From the NCBI GenBank assembly GCA_963747405.1, contig CAVVFG010000007.1:372001-436000 (forward strand): 64,000 bases of DNA, in the 5' to 3' direction. A program made the translations under genes and the position numbers. Positions 52,234 through 60,741 of this stretch are shown piece by piece; positions within the stretch are counted from its first letter, which is position 1, and each line of letters opens with the position of its first letter. The DNA is from Fodinibacter sp963747405 (GTDB lineage: Bacteria; Actinomycetota; Actinomycetes; Actinomycetales; Dermatophilaceae). The notes under the pieces were generated by a model. It ran no database searches, was not told the origin of the DNA, and worked only from the letters and a program-made list of their open reading frames with translations.

Positions 52234-52443
52234 GTCGCGACCGCCTCTCCCGGAACCGGTTCCGGCGCGCCCGAGCGCACCCAGGCCCGCAAGTGCGAGC
52301 GTGCGGATGGCGATGACCGCGGTGGCGCCGGCAGGCCGCCCGACGACGATGACCAGGGCACCGGCGGCTTGCACGAGACGAACCATGCCGTTGACGATGG
52401 TGTGCAGCAGGCTCTCGGGCAGGACCTCGGTTGCCGTCCGCAT
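52222..52443 (-). pseudogene. DUF1622-like remnant
   Basis: The 73-codon frame begins TEVLPESLLHTIVNGMVRLV and AAGALVIVVG, which match the first half of DUF1622 membrane proteins. It jumps at once to a segment like ATAVIAIRT near the end of that family, so the middle (about 40 residues) is lost; the final basic tail is not family-like. No membrane helix pair remains. The rest of the 407-bp gap (52189-52595) holds only the permease hairpin and an untranslated leader for the DUF421 gene. Confidence 0.45.
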
Positions 52444-52595
52444 GCCGCCGCCGTACCCGCGTCAGCCGACCCGGCACACCGAGGTGGCCCACCCCTCGAC
52501 AGCCGAAGCACTCGCACCCGCCAGCACCACGACCCCGCGGGCCCTGCCACAATTCGGTGACACGGTGGTGACGTCCACCCGTAGGAAGGACGCGG

Positions 52596-53099
52596 ATGCT
52601 CTTCGACGACTGGCACGGCCTCGTGCGGGTCCTGATCGTGGGCGTCTGTGCGTACGTTGCGGTCCTGCTCCTGCTGCGCGGGTTCGGCAAGCGGACCCTC
52701 GCCAAGCTCAACGCGTTCGACTTCGTGGTCACCATCGCCCTCGGGTCCACGCTCGCCACGGTCCTGCTCTCCCCCGACATCCCGCTCGCCGAGGGTCTGC
52801 TGGCCATGGCCTTGCTGGTGAGCCTGCAGTTCCTCGTCGCCTGGCTGTCCGTCCGCAGCCCCGCCGTCGAGCGCTTCGTCAAGTCGGAGCCGACCATGGT
52901 CTACCGAGACGGCTTCCTCCACAGGGCGATGCAACGAGAACGGGTCACCGAGGACGAGGTCCGGCAGGCAGCCCGGTCCGCCGGCAACGCCGACCTGGAC
53001 ACGGTGTCGGTGGTGGTGCTGGAGACGGACGGTTCGATGAGCGTGCTGTCCCGGTCGTCGGACTCCGTCGGGTCCCCTCCCGTCGAGCCGCCCTCGTGA
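52596..53099 (+). CDS. DUF421 membrane protein
   Basis: This 167-aa protein has three N-terminal hydrophobic helices with the signature LLRGFGKRTLAKLNAFDFVVTIALGS in the first two, and a cytoplasmic C-terminal DUF421 domain (EPTMVYRDGFLHRAMQRERVTEDEV). It is like YcaP/YetF. Function of the family is not established. AGGAAGGAC precedes the ATG. Its stop overlaps the DUF2254 start (TGATG), suggesting a two-gene operon. Confidence 0.85.
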   Translation: MLFDDWHGLVRVLIVGVCAYVAVLLLLRGFGKRTLAKLNAFDFVVTIALGSTLATVLLSPDIPLAEGLLAMALLVSLQFLVAWLSVRSPAVERFVKSEPTMVYRDGFLHRAMQRERVTEDEVRQAARSAGNADLDTVSVVVLETDGSMSVLSRSSDSVGSPPVEPPS

Positions 53100-54331
53100 T
53101 GGGCTCCCTGCGGGCACTGGGTCGCCAGTTCTGGGCCCTCCCGCTGCTCTTCGCGGTCGCTGCCAGCGGGTTGGCACTGGGGCTGACGGCCGTCGACGAC
53201 TCGCTGGACACCTCCGTGCACCTCCCGTTCCTGTTCTCCGGCGGCCCGGAGGGCGCCAGGGCGCTGCTGGCGGCGATCATCACGTCGATGATCTCCTTCA
53301 CGGGTCTGGTGTTCTCGATCACGATCGTGGTCCTGCAGCTCACCAGCAGCCAGTTCTCCCCGCGAGTGCTGCGCTCGTTCCTCGAGGACCGCTTCAACCA
53401 GGTCGCGCTCGGCGTCTTCGTCGCAACGTTCGTGTACGCGCTGGTGGTGCTCCGCGGGGTGCGGGGGACGGCGCAGGTGGACTCCTTCGTGCCCCAGCTG
53501 GCCGTGAGCACCTCGTTCGCGCTGGTGCTCGCCTCGGTGCTGGTGTTCCTGGCCTACATCCACCACATCGCCCAGTCGATCCGCGCCGCGTCCATCATCA
53601 CCTCCATCGGCGACGAAACCCGGGCCCTGATCGACGACCGCATCCCAGCCGAGGGCCAGCCCGTCGTGGCCCGCCCCCTTCCGGTCGGGCCGTCCCACAC
53701 GATCGCGGCCGCCCGCCCGGGGGTGCTGCAACGCCTGGACGACGATGCCCTGGCAAAGGCCGCCGGCAGCAACGACGTGACGATCCAGCTGGTGCGCGCC
53801 GTCGGGGAGTTCGTCGTGACGGGGGCTCCGCTGGCCGTCGTGCACGGCGATGCCGACCTCGACGACGACGTGGTCGAGCGCTCGGTGCACATCGGCCGTG
53901 AGCGCAACATGGAGCAGGACGTCGGCTTCGGTCTGCGCCAGCTCGTCGACATCGCCGAGCGCGCCCTCTCCCCGGGCATCAACGACCCGACCACCGCGGT
54001 GCAGGCCCTGGACCAGCTGCACGACCTCGTCCGTCGCCTCGCGACGCGGGCCCTGCCCCCACGCCAGCGGACGGACGACGACGGCCACCTCCTGCTCACC
54101 GTGCCCCAACCGGACTTCGCCGACTACCTGGCGCTCGCCTTCGAGGAGATCACCCACTGGGGCTCCGAGAGCACCCGCATCCAGCGCCGCGTGGAGATCG
54201 CCCTGCGGGACATCCAGGCGGTGGCGCGACCGGAGCACCGCCCGGCCGTCGTCGACGCCATCGCGCGCCACCGGGGGTCCATGGCGTCGGACGTGCGCGC
54301 GCTCTCACCCACGGACATCGCCCTTCGCTGA
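53099..54331 (+). CDS. DUF2254 membrane protein
   Basis: This 410-aa protein has four N-terminal membrane helices, with the loop SFTGLVFSITIVVLQLTSSQFSPRVLRSF between two of them that marks the family. A cytoplasmic domain ends with the conserved DVGFGLRQLVDIAERALSPGINDPTTA. DUF2254 proteins are uncharacterised; the fold suggests a channel-like membrane protein. It is translationally coupled to the DUF421 gene by a 1-bp overlap. It converges on the SnoaL-like gene, 5 bp away. Confidence 0.85.
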   Translation: MGSLRALGRQFWALPLLFAVAASGLALGLTAVDDSLDTSVHLPFLFSGGPEGARALLAAIITSMISFTGLVFSITIVVLQLTSSQFSPRVLRSFLEDRFNQVALGVFVATFVYALVVLRGVRGTAQVDSFVPQLAVSTSFALVLASVLVFLAYIHHIAQSIRAASIITSIGDETRALIDDRIPAEGQPVVARPLPVGPSHTIAAARPGVLQRLDDDALAKAAGSNDVTIQLVRAVGEFVVTGAPLAVVHGDADLDDDVVERSVHIGRERNMEQDVGFGLRQLVDIAERALSPGINDPTTAVQALDQLHDLVRRLATRALPPRQRTDDDGHLLLTVPQPDFADYLALAFEEITHWGSESTRIQRRVEIALRDIQAVARPEHRPAVVDAIARHRGSMASDVRALSPTDIALR

Positions 54332-54336
54332 GGGGC

Positions 54337-54711
54337 TCAGGTGACGACGGCGGTCTGCTGGTGGAGCGTCAGGCGCGGTGCACCGTCGACCACCTGGTAG
54401 ACGCTGCACATCAGCGCCACGAACGGCCCGGCGTCCCCGTCGCGCGATGCGCTGGCCCGGTAGACCAGGGCTGCCGCATCCGTACCGGTCGTCACCACCC
54501 GCGGGTCGGCGATCTCGTACGACGTCCACGGTGGCACGCCGCTGAGCGAGCCGGCGACGGCATCCCGGTCCAGGACCATGCCGTTGACCAGGACCATCAC
54601 GGCGTCCGCCGTCATCAGCCCCCGGTAGAACTCACCTCCCTCGGACCGGCACAGCGCGTCCCATCCGCGCCGCTCGAGCTCCATGAGTCGGGTCAGGTCC
54701 AGGTCATCCAT
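54337..54711 (-). CDS. SnoaL/NTF2-like domain protein
   Basis: This 124-aa protein has a cone-shaped alpha+beta fold pattern: LMELERRGWDALCRSEGGEFYRGLM, then the strands ADAVMVLVNGMVLDRDAV, ADPRVVTTGTDAAALVYRASA and PFVALMCSVYQV. It resembles DUF4440/nuclear transport factor 2 proteins. The ATG 54711 is near the divergent gap with the PPi-PEPCK gene. No enzyme function can be assigned from sequence. Confidence 0.72.
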   Translation of the reverse strand: MDDLDLTRLMELERRGWDALCRSEGGEFYRGLMTADAVMVLVNGMVLDRDAVAGSLSGVPPWTSYEIADPRVVTTGTDAAALVYRASASRDGDAGPFVALMCSVYQVVDGAPRLTLHQQTAVVT

Positions 54712-54874
54712 GGCAGGGCAGGCTAGCGGAGACGGGGCGCCGGTGGACCGGGGGTGACGGTCGAGTCCGTGCAGCGGGCCGGTGCCCGCGGTGGCCCTCC
54801 CTGCCGGGACCCGCGACGCCTCCGTGCGCGGACCACGGTGGCGGTCACCGAGGCACGAGGGCGAGAATCGACTC

Positions 54875-57800
54875 GTGCCCCACACTCAGAACGCCGCCAT
54901 CAACCTCCGACTGGCCCAGCTCGGGCTGCCCCTGCCGCAGGGGTACGACGACACCGAAGCCGCCAAGCTGGCCCGCCCGATCCTCGCCCGCCAGCGCGAG
55001 CTGAGCCGACGCCTGTCCGACCGGCTCTGTGCCGCCGACCACCGCATCCAGGCGTTCCTCGACGCCTACCTCGCCGACACCGGGGTGCAGCCGCAGCTGC
55101 CCCGACGGACGCTGGTGCTCGACGAGCCCGGCCTGGCCCGCGAGCTCTCCCTCCCCTTCGACGGCGACGACTTCACCTCGCCGCTGCTCAGCAGCTACCG
55201 CCTGGCCAACGGCGTGCTGCACAACCCCGCCAACGACCGGCGCACCACGGCCGGCGTCTTCCACATCGCCGAGGGCGGGCTACCCATCCCCGATGACAAG
55301 CTGGCCGTGCCCCGGGCCACCTTCGCCCGCCTGCTCGCCCTGGCGTTCGAGCCCCCGCAGACCGACATGGTGCTGCCCTACACGGCCAACGAGGCCGTGC
55401 CGGCCGCCTGCTTCGTGTCGCTGCACCTGCGCCCCCTGGTGTCCCCGGAGGTGCCCGGCTCGGTGCGCGAGAAGCGGATGGAGACCCGTTTCATCGTGCC
55501 CGGAGGCACGGTCGCCAACCTCGACTTCGTCGAGGGCATCTTCGGCAACGGTGGTGACCCGTACCTCCCCGAGAACGACGCGTCCCTGGCACCGGAGACC
55601 TGGACCGGGCACACCGGATGCGTGGTGCTCGCACCGCACCTCACCCGGGTGACCAAGAAGGAGGTCGGGCTGCCGCACGTCAGCGAGGCCACCGAGCGCC
55701 AGCAGCGCGACGGCATGTGCTGGGAGAGCGACGACGAGCCGTACAACGGTGGCAAGGCCTTCAAGGTGTGCGCGCGCGACGCGCGCGGCGTCATCGTCAC
55801 GGTCATCGCCGACACCTACTTCGGCTACTGCAAGAAGGAGGTCAAGACGCAGATCTCGTACTCGGCCAACCTTTTCGGCAACGCGGAGGAGGAGCACTCC
55901 GGGGGCGCACTGGTGTTCGCCAGCTACAACCTGGGCCAGGAGTACGACGAGAGGTCGTCCGGCGACGACTTCTCGCTGGCCGAGGTGCTCGAGCGCGACC
56001 CCGAGCGCTTCGCGGCCCAGCCGGCGGGGCACGCCGACGACCGCGAGCAGCCGCACATCGTGCTCGTCCCCGGTGGCGCCCACTACTCGATGCGCGACAT
56101 GACCGTCACCTGGCCGCGCGACGACGGCGGCACCGGGTCGGTGCCGCTGCGCGCCGACAAGGCCTACCTCAGCCCGAACGGCTACCGGGTGACCGTCGCC
56201 CAGCAGCCGCACGACCCCACCACCTGGACGCTGATCGGCACCGTCCCCAACGCCACGTCGTGCCACAAACCCGCGACCGTGTCCGGTGGCGGCAAGTCCG
56301 AGATCTCCAAGGCGATCACCGACGCCTTCATCGTCGGCTCGGCGTTCACGGCGAGCTTCGAGACCGACATGGACGCGGTCACGGCCATCCTCGACCGCGA
56401 CTACTCCCGGCGCTTCCTCGACCCCGCTCGGCACGGCACCGACACCCGCCCGATCCTCTCGCCCGACCGCTCGGTGGGGTCGGTCATCAAGCTGCTCACC
56501 CCGTCCCGCTCGGAGTACACCGCCGACTACAACGCCTGGCTCTCGCGCATCCCGCCCTACGTCAAGGAGCTCGTCTACGTCGTGAAGCGCTCCCACCGCC
56601 CGGAGTGGGGCGACGACTGGCGCAGCCACTTCAGCGTCGCCGAGATCGACGGCCGGCAGGGCAACTCGCTGCACCTCGACGGCGTCAAGATCACCCTCAA
56701 CATGCTGCGCGTCGGCTACAACGTCGACGGCTCCTGGCGCCTGTTCAGCCTGCGGCACGACTTCTCGCCCGCGGTGAAGGTCCAGACCCAGGACGACATC
56801 ACGGCATCCACCGTGGTGCCCGGCAGCCTGCTCGGCCTCGACCCGGCGCGGTCCTACAAGCTGGTCGAGAACTGCGAGAGCCTGCTCTTCCAGCGGCCCG
56901 ACGACGCGATCCACCGCGGCTACGACACCGTCGCCGAGCGCGACATCGCCACTCCCGGCACCTTCCTGTCCAACTTCGAGCCGCTCACCCGTGCGGATGC
57001 CGTCGCGATGCGCGACGAGGCGGTCTCGTTCACCGCGTTCAGCCCCCCGATGGCGCGCCTGATCAGCACGTTCGCCGACACCCCCGACGGCGACGGCCCG
57101 GCCTACGTGGTGAGCTCGGCGAACCCCAGGCTGGTCGACGGCACGCCGTCGAAGAACCCGCGCTACCTCCAGCGACGCCCCGACCGCACCGACGCGAGGG
57201 CGACGGCCGTGGCCGAGCTGTCCGAGCGGCTGGTGCGGCGGCTGCCGGCGGGTGCCCCGCTCCCCCGGCCGGTCGACGTCGTGGCCGCGGGCCGGCGCAA
57301 CAACCCGCCGGACGGCCCCGTGCCGGCGCTGTGCTCCTACGGCCCGCTGCACTACATGGAGGTGCCCGAGCTCTTCATGGAGTTCATCGCGTCGATGACG
57401 GGCAAATCGCCCTCGACGACCGGCGCGGGCTCCGAGGGCGCCCTCACCAAGGGCCCGTTCAACGCGCTGCCGGCGATCATCGACCTCAACGCCAACCTGC
57501 TCTCCTACGTGCTCACCGGGCACGACGGGTGGCTGTCGGCGGCCGGGTACGTGGGGCCGCACGTCAAGGTCGACCACGACTTCTCGCTGCTCGTGCCCGA
57601 GCTGTTCGCCCGGATGACGCCGCAGGAGCGCGACGCCCGGAACCTGATCGCCGAGGGGGCGCTCGAGAGGATCGCCGACGTCGAGCACCAGGGCCAGCGG
57701 GTGCCCGCCAGCCGGCTGGGCTACCGGATGACCGAGCGGATGGCGACGAAGTACTTCGGCCGGATCTTCCTGCACCCCGACGTCGTCTTCACGCCGGAGA

Positions 57801-58261
57801 TGCTGCGCCCCGAGCTCCAGGACGTCGCGGTCTTCGCCGAGTCGGTCACCACCATCGCCAGGACCCACGAGCGGGTGGCCCGGGCCTACGTCAAGGACGG
57901 CACGATCTCGCTGGCGATCCCGCCGCTGCGCGCGCTGCTCGAGATCATGGCCGACGGCTCGACCTCGCAGGGCTGGCAGCTGGACTCGCCGGAGTTCCGC
58001 TCCCAGTTCACCCGCGAGTCGGTGCTGGCCTCGAGCTGGTACGCCGAGCGGCTGGCGGCCAAGCAGGCCGCCGCGAGCGGTCGGGCCGCCGCCGGCCTGG
58101 CCGCGATCGAGAAGTTCGTGTCGACTCCCGGGAACGAGGAGCCGACGGCCCGGCTCGACATGCCGGCCCGGGTGGCGGCGGCGCGGGTCGAGGTCGACCG
58201 GCTGTCGGGCAGCGAGTTCGCCGAGCAGCTCGTCGGCACCTCGGGAAGCACCCCGCTGTAG
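54875..58261 (+). CDS. Probable pyrophosphate-dependent phosphoenolpyruvate carboxykinase
   Basis: This 1128-aa cytoplasmic protein has the size and overall character of the PPi-type PEPCK described in Propionibacterium and Entamoeba, which makes PEP or oxaloacetate using PPi/Pi instead of ATP or GTP. Motifs I can point to are the P-loop-like SGGGKSEISKAI (about 469-480), DTYFGYCKKEVKTQISYSANL (about 310-330) and the conserved SYGPLHYMEVPELFMEFIASMTGKSPSTTGAGSEG region. The GTG at 54875 is preferred over ATG 54782 because the extra N-terminal 31 residues are not family-like. The identification rests on recall of the family, not alignment. Confidence 0.65.
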   Translation: MPHTQNAAINLRLAQLGLPLPQGYDDTEAAKLARPILARQRELSRRLSDRLCAADHRIQAFLDAYLADTGVQPQLPRRTLVLDEPGLARELSLPFDGDDFTSPLLSSYRLANGVLHNPANDRRTTAGVFHIAEGGLPIPDDKLAVPRATFARLLALAFEPPQTDMVLPYTANEAVPAACFVSLHLRPLVSPEVPGSVREKRMETRFIVPGGTVANLDFVEGIFGNGGDPYLPENDASLAPETWTGHTGCVVLAPHLTRVTKKEVGLPHVSEATERQQRDGMCWESDDEPYNGGKAFKVCARDARGVIVTVIADTYFGYCKKEVKTQISYSANLFGNAEEEHSGGALVFASYNLGQEYDERSSGDDFSLAEVLERDPERFAAQPAGHADDREQPHIVLVPGGAHYSMRDMTVTWPRDDGGTGSVPLRADKAYLSPNGYRVTVAQQPHDPTTWTLIGTVPNATSCHKPATVSGGGKSEISKAITDAFIVGSAFTASFETDMDAVTAILDRDYSRRFLDPARHGTDTRPILSPDRSVGSVIKLLTPSRSEYTADYNAWLSRIPPYVKELVYVVKRSHRPEWGDDWRSHFSVAEIDGRQGNSLHLDGVKITLNMLRVGYNVDGSWRLFSLRHDFSPAVKVQTQDDITASTVVPGSLLGLDPARSYKLVENCESLLFQRPDDAIHRGYDTVAERDIATPGTFLSNFEPLTRADAVAMRDEAVSFTAFSPPMARLISTFADTPDGDGPAYVVSSANPRLVDGTPSKNPRYLQRRPDRTDARATAVAELSERLVRRLPAGAPLPRPVDVVAAGRRNNPPDGPVPALCSYGPLHYMEVPELFMEFIASMTGKSPSTTGAGSEGALTKGPFNALPAIIDLNANLLSYVLTGHDGWLSAAGYVGPHVKVDHDFSLLVPELFARMTPQERDARNLIAEGALERIADVEHQGQRVPASRLGYRMTERMATKYFGRIFLHPDVVFTPEMLRPELQDVAVFAESVTTIARTHERVARAYVKDGTISLAIPPLRALLEIMADGSTSQGWQLDSPEFRSQFTRESVLASSWYAERLAAKQAAASGRAAAGLAAIEKFVSTPGNEEPTARLDMPARVAAARVEVDRLSGSEFAEQLVGTSGSTPL

Positions 58262-58299
58262 CGCCCCACGCGTCGGTCGCCCGGTCGCTGCGTCGAGCG

Positions 58300-59550
58300 C
58301 TACGGGCTGGTCGTGAGCGAGGGGGTCGGGAGGTCCGTCGGCGTGGCGGTCGGCGTGGGCGTCTCCGTGGGGGTCGGGGTGGGCGTCGGCGTCTCCGTGG
58401 GGGTCGGGGTGGGCGTGGGAGTGGGCGTCGGGGCCTGCGTGGTGGGCGGTGCCTCGGTCGTCGGCGCCGGCTGCGAGGTGCTCGGGGTCGGGCTCGGCGT
58501 GCTGGCCGGGTCGGTGCGGTTGTCGCGCGCCAGGTTCCACAGCAGCAGGCCGATGGCCACGGCCGCCACCACCGCGAGCACCCACACCCAGGGCGACACG
58601 CCGGAGCGCTCGGGCTCGCGCGGTGGCAGCGGTGGCACCGCGGTGGTGGGCGCCACCGGCGGTGGCACGGCATCCAGCCGCTGCGTCGTGGCGACGGGCA
58701 GCACGGTCGTCGCCGCGCCACCGAGGGACTCGTGCGCCGTGAGGGCGGCCGCCAGGCTCGCGGCACCGGCGGGACGGTCGTCGGGGTCCTTGGCCAGCAG
58801 GGCGTGCAGGAGGTCGGCGAGCCAGTCGGGGGTGTCCGGGCGCAGCGCCCGCACGTCGGGCACCGGGTCGTTGGCGTGCATCATCATCGTCGCCACGGGG
58901 CTGGCGCCGCGGAACGGCGGCTGCCCCGCGAGCAGGGCGAAGAGCACGCAGCCGAGGGCGTAGAGGTCAGCTCGCCCGTCGACCCGCCCGCCGAGCGCCT
59001 GCTCGGGAGCCAGGTACTCGGCGGTACCCATGACGGTGTGCGTGGCGGTGAGCGACTGCGAGTCGGTCGCCTCGGCGAGCTGGGTGATGCCGAAGTCGAG
59101 CACGCGGACCCGGCCGTCAGCGGCGTACGCGACGTTGCCCGGCTTGATGTCGCGGTGCACGAGCCCCCGGGCGTGGGCGGCGTCGAGTGCCGAGGCCACC
59201 TGCCGGCCGACCTCGACCACCTCGTCGACCGGGAGCGGCCCGTCGGCGAGCTCGTCGGCCAGGCTGGGGCCGGGGAGCAGCTCCATGACGATGTAGGCGG
59301 TGTCGCCCTCGACGCCGCTGTCGTGCACGGTGACGACGTTCGGGTGGCTCAGGCCGGCGGTCGCCCGCGCCTCGCGCTCGAACCGGGCTGCGCCGGACTC
59401 GTCACGCAGCGAGCGCAGGTCGATGGTCTTGACCGCCACCGGGCGTCCGAGCACCGAGTCGGTGCCCCGCCAGACCTCGCCCATCCCGCCGCGCCCGATG
59501 GGGGTCTCGAGGACGTAGCGACCGGCCAGTCGTCGCTGCTCGTTGCTCAT
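58300..59550 (-). CDS. Transmembrane serine/threonine protein kinase
   Basis: This 416-aa Hanks-type kinase has the N-lobe GRGGMGEVWRG (18-28) and the catalytic Lys in VAVKTI. The catalytic loop is HRDIKPGN and DFG is in VLDFGITQLA, followed by GTAEYLAPEQALGG. A TM helix (WVWVLAVVAAVAIGLLLW, about 322-340) leads to an extracytoplasmic Thr/Pro-rich tail of two imperfect 30-bp DNA repeats (PTPTPTPTETPT). There are no PASTA domains. It converges on the PPi-PEPCK gene, 38 bp away. Substrates are unknown. Confidence 0.92.
   Translation of the reverse strand: MSNEQRRLAGRYVLETPIGRGGMGEVWRGTDSVLGRPVAVKTIDLRSLRDESGAARFEREARATAGLSHPNVVTVHDSGVEGDTAYIVMELLPGPSLADELADGPLPVDEVVEVGRQVASALDAAHARGLVHRDIKPGNVAYAADGRVRVLDFGITQLAEATDSQSLTATHTVMGTAEYLAPEQALGGRVDGRADLYALGCVLFALLAGQPPFRGASPVATMMMHANDPVPDVRALRPDTPDWLADLLHALLAKDPDDRPAGAASLAAALTAHESLGGAATTVLPVATTQRLDAVPPPVAPTTAVPPLPPREPERSGVSPWVWVLAVVAAVAIGLLLWNLARDNRTDPASTPSPTPSTSQPAPTTEAPPTTQAPTPTPTPTPTPTETPTPTPTPTETPTPTATPTDLPTPSLTTSP
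58361..58420. repeat. Two tandem 30-bp repeats in the kinase tail
   Basis: The unit GTCTCCGTGGGGGTCGGGGT plus GGGCGTCGGC occurs at 58361-58390 and again, with small changes, at 58391-58420. It encodes the Thr-Pro-rich extracytoplasmic tail of the kinase. It is an in-frame coding microrepeat that could vary in length. Confidence 0.8.
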
Positions 59551-59588
59551 CCCCGAAACCCTACTGGCACTCCCGTACTCTGTCGGAC

Positions 59589-60353
59589 GTGCTCGAGACC
59601 GTGACTGCGACGCGATTCGTCCTGCCCCTGCGCGAGGGTGGCTCGCTGCCGGGCCTGGTCGAGGCCGACGACCTCGGCACCTACGTCGTGAAGTTCACCG
59701 GCGCCGGCCAGGGACGCAAGGTGCTGGTCGCCGAGGTGCTGGTCGGAGAGCTGGCCCGCCGGCTGGACATCCCCACGCCCCGCCTGGCGGTGGTCGACCT
59801 GCCGAGCGCGATCGCCCGCTACGAGGCCGACGAGGAGGTGCAGGACCTGCTCAACGCCAGCCCGGGCCGCAACCTGGGGGTCGACTTCCTGCCCGGGTCG
59901 TTCGGCTACGACGGCTCGCGCGCCCCGTCGCCGCAGGATGCCGGTGCCATCCTCTGGCTCGACGCCTACACCGCCAACGTCGACCGCACCTGGGCCAACC
60001 CCAACCTGCTGGTGTGGCACGGCCGCACCTGGGCGATCGACCACGGCGCGGCGCTGTGGTTCCACCACTCCTGGCCGAGCCGGCCACCGGACGTGCGGCG
60101 GTTCGTCGACCAGCCGTTCGACCCCAGCGGTCACGTGCTCGGGGCGGTCGCCGAGCCGGTGGCCCGGGCCCACGAGCGCCTCGCACCCCTCGTCACGGCC
60201 GAGGTCATCGAGGAGGTCGTGGCGCTGGTGCCCGACGAGTGGCTCGAGCCCACCGGCAGCCTTCCCGACCCGGATGCCGCCCGCGCCGCCTACGTGGAGC
60301 ACCTCACCCTGCGCCTGGCGAACCCGGCGGCCTGGACGGAGGGTGCATCATGA
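59589..60353 (+). CDS. HipA-like kinase-fold protein
   Basis: This 254-aa protein has DLGTYVVKFTGAGQGRKVLVAEVL, reminiscent of the HipA P-loop/Lys region, followed by RLDIPTPRLAVVDLP. The catalytic-loop like DAYTANVDRTWANPNLL and metal-binding WAIDHGAALWFHH are also HipA-like. It lacks the N-terminal HipB-contact domain and no HipB is nearby, so a toxin role is unlikely. GTG 59589 lies 38 bp from the divergent kinase gene start. It overlaps the DUF3037 gene by ATGA, a conserved actinobacterial pairing I recall loosely. Confidence 0.75.
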   Translation: MLETVTATRFVLPLREGGSLPGLVEADDLGTYVVKFTGAGQGRKVLVAEVLVGELARRLDIPTPRLAVVDLPSAIARYEADEEVQDLLNASPGRNLGVDFLPGSFGYDGSRAPSPQDAGAILWLDAYTANVDRTWANPNLLVWHGRTWAIDHGAALWFHHSWPSRPPDVRRFVDQPFDPSGHVLGAVAEPVARAHERLAPLVTAEVIEEVVALVPDEWLEPTGSLPDPDAARAAYVEHLTLRLANPAAWTEGAS

Positions 60354-60727
60354 GCCACCCCTACCAGTACGTCGTGCTGCGCTACGTGCCGCGGGTCGAC
60401 CGCGGGGAGTGCCTCAACGTCGGCGTCGTCGTGCACTCGCAGTCGGCCGGGGTGCTCAGCTGCGGCTACCACCTCGACGTGGAGCGGATCCTGGCCGTGG
60501 CGCCGGACGCCGACCTCGACGGCCTGGGCGCCGCGCTCGAGGCCGTCTGCGACATGTGCGAACGGCCGCCCAGCGAGGTCGACGCCACCCTGTCGACCCA
60601 GGGCAAGCGGTTCGGCTGGATCAGCGCCCCACGCTCGACCGTGCTGCAGCCCGGGCCGGTGCACGGCGGCGCGGTCGCCGACCCGGTGGGCGAGGTCGAG
60701 CGGCTCCTCGACCGCCTCGTCCGCTGA
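60350..60727 (+). CDS. DUF3037 protein
   Basis: This 125-aa protein matches the DUF3037 layout: HPYQYVVLRYVPRVDRGECLNVGVVV at the start, then the CGYHLDVERILAVAP strand-helix and RFGWISAPRSTVLQPGPVH. The family is uncharacterised and often next to HipA-like kinase genes. The ATG 60350 overlaps the HipA-like stop, so the two are co-translated and probably act together. It converges on the SpoU methyltransferase gene. Confidence 0.82.
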   Translation: MSHPYQYVVLRYVPRVDRGECLNVGVVVHSQSAGVLSCGYHLDVERILAVAPDADLDGLGAALEAVCDMCERPPSEVDATLSTQGKRFGWISAPRSTVLQPGPVHGGAVADPVGEVERLLDRLVR

Positions 60728-60741
60728 CCTGCCGCGCGAGC

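Noticed and set aside
58320..58430. CRISPR or minisatellite array
   Set aside because: The repeats are in frame inside the kinase gene and encode a Thr-Pro tail.
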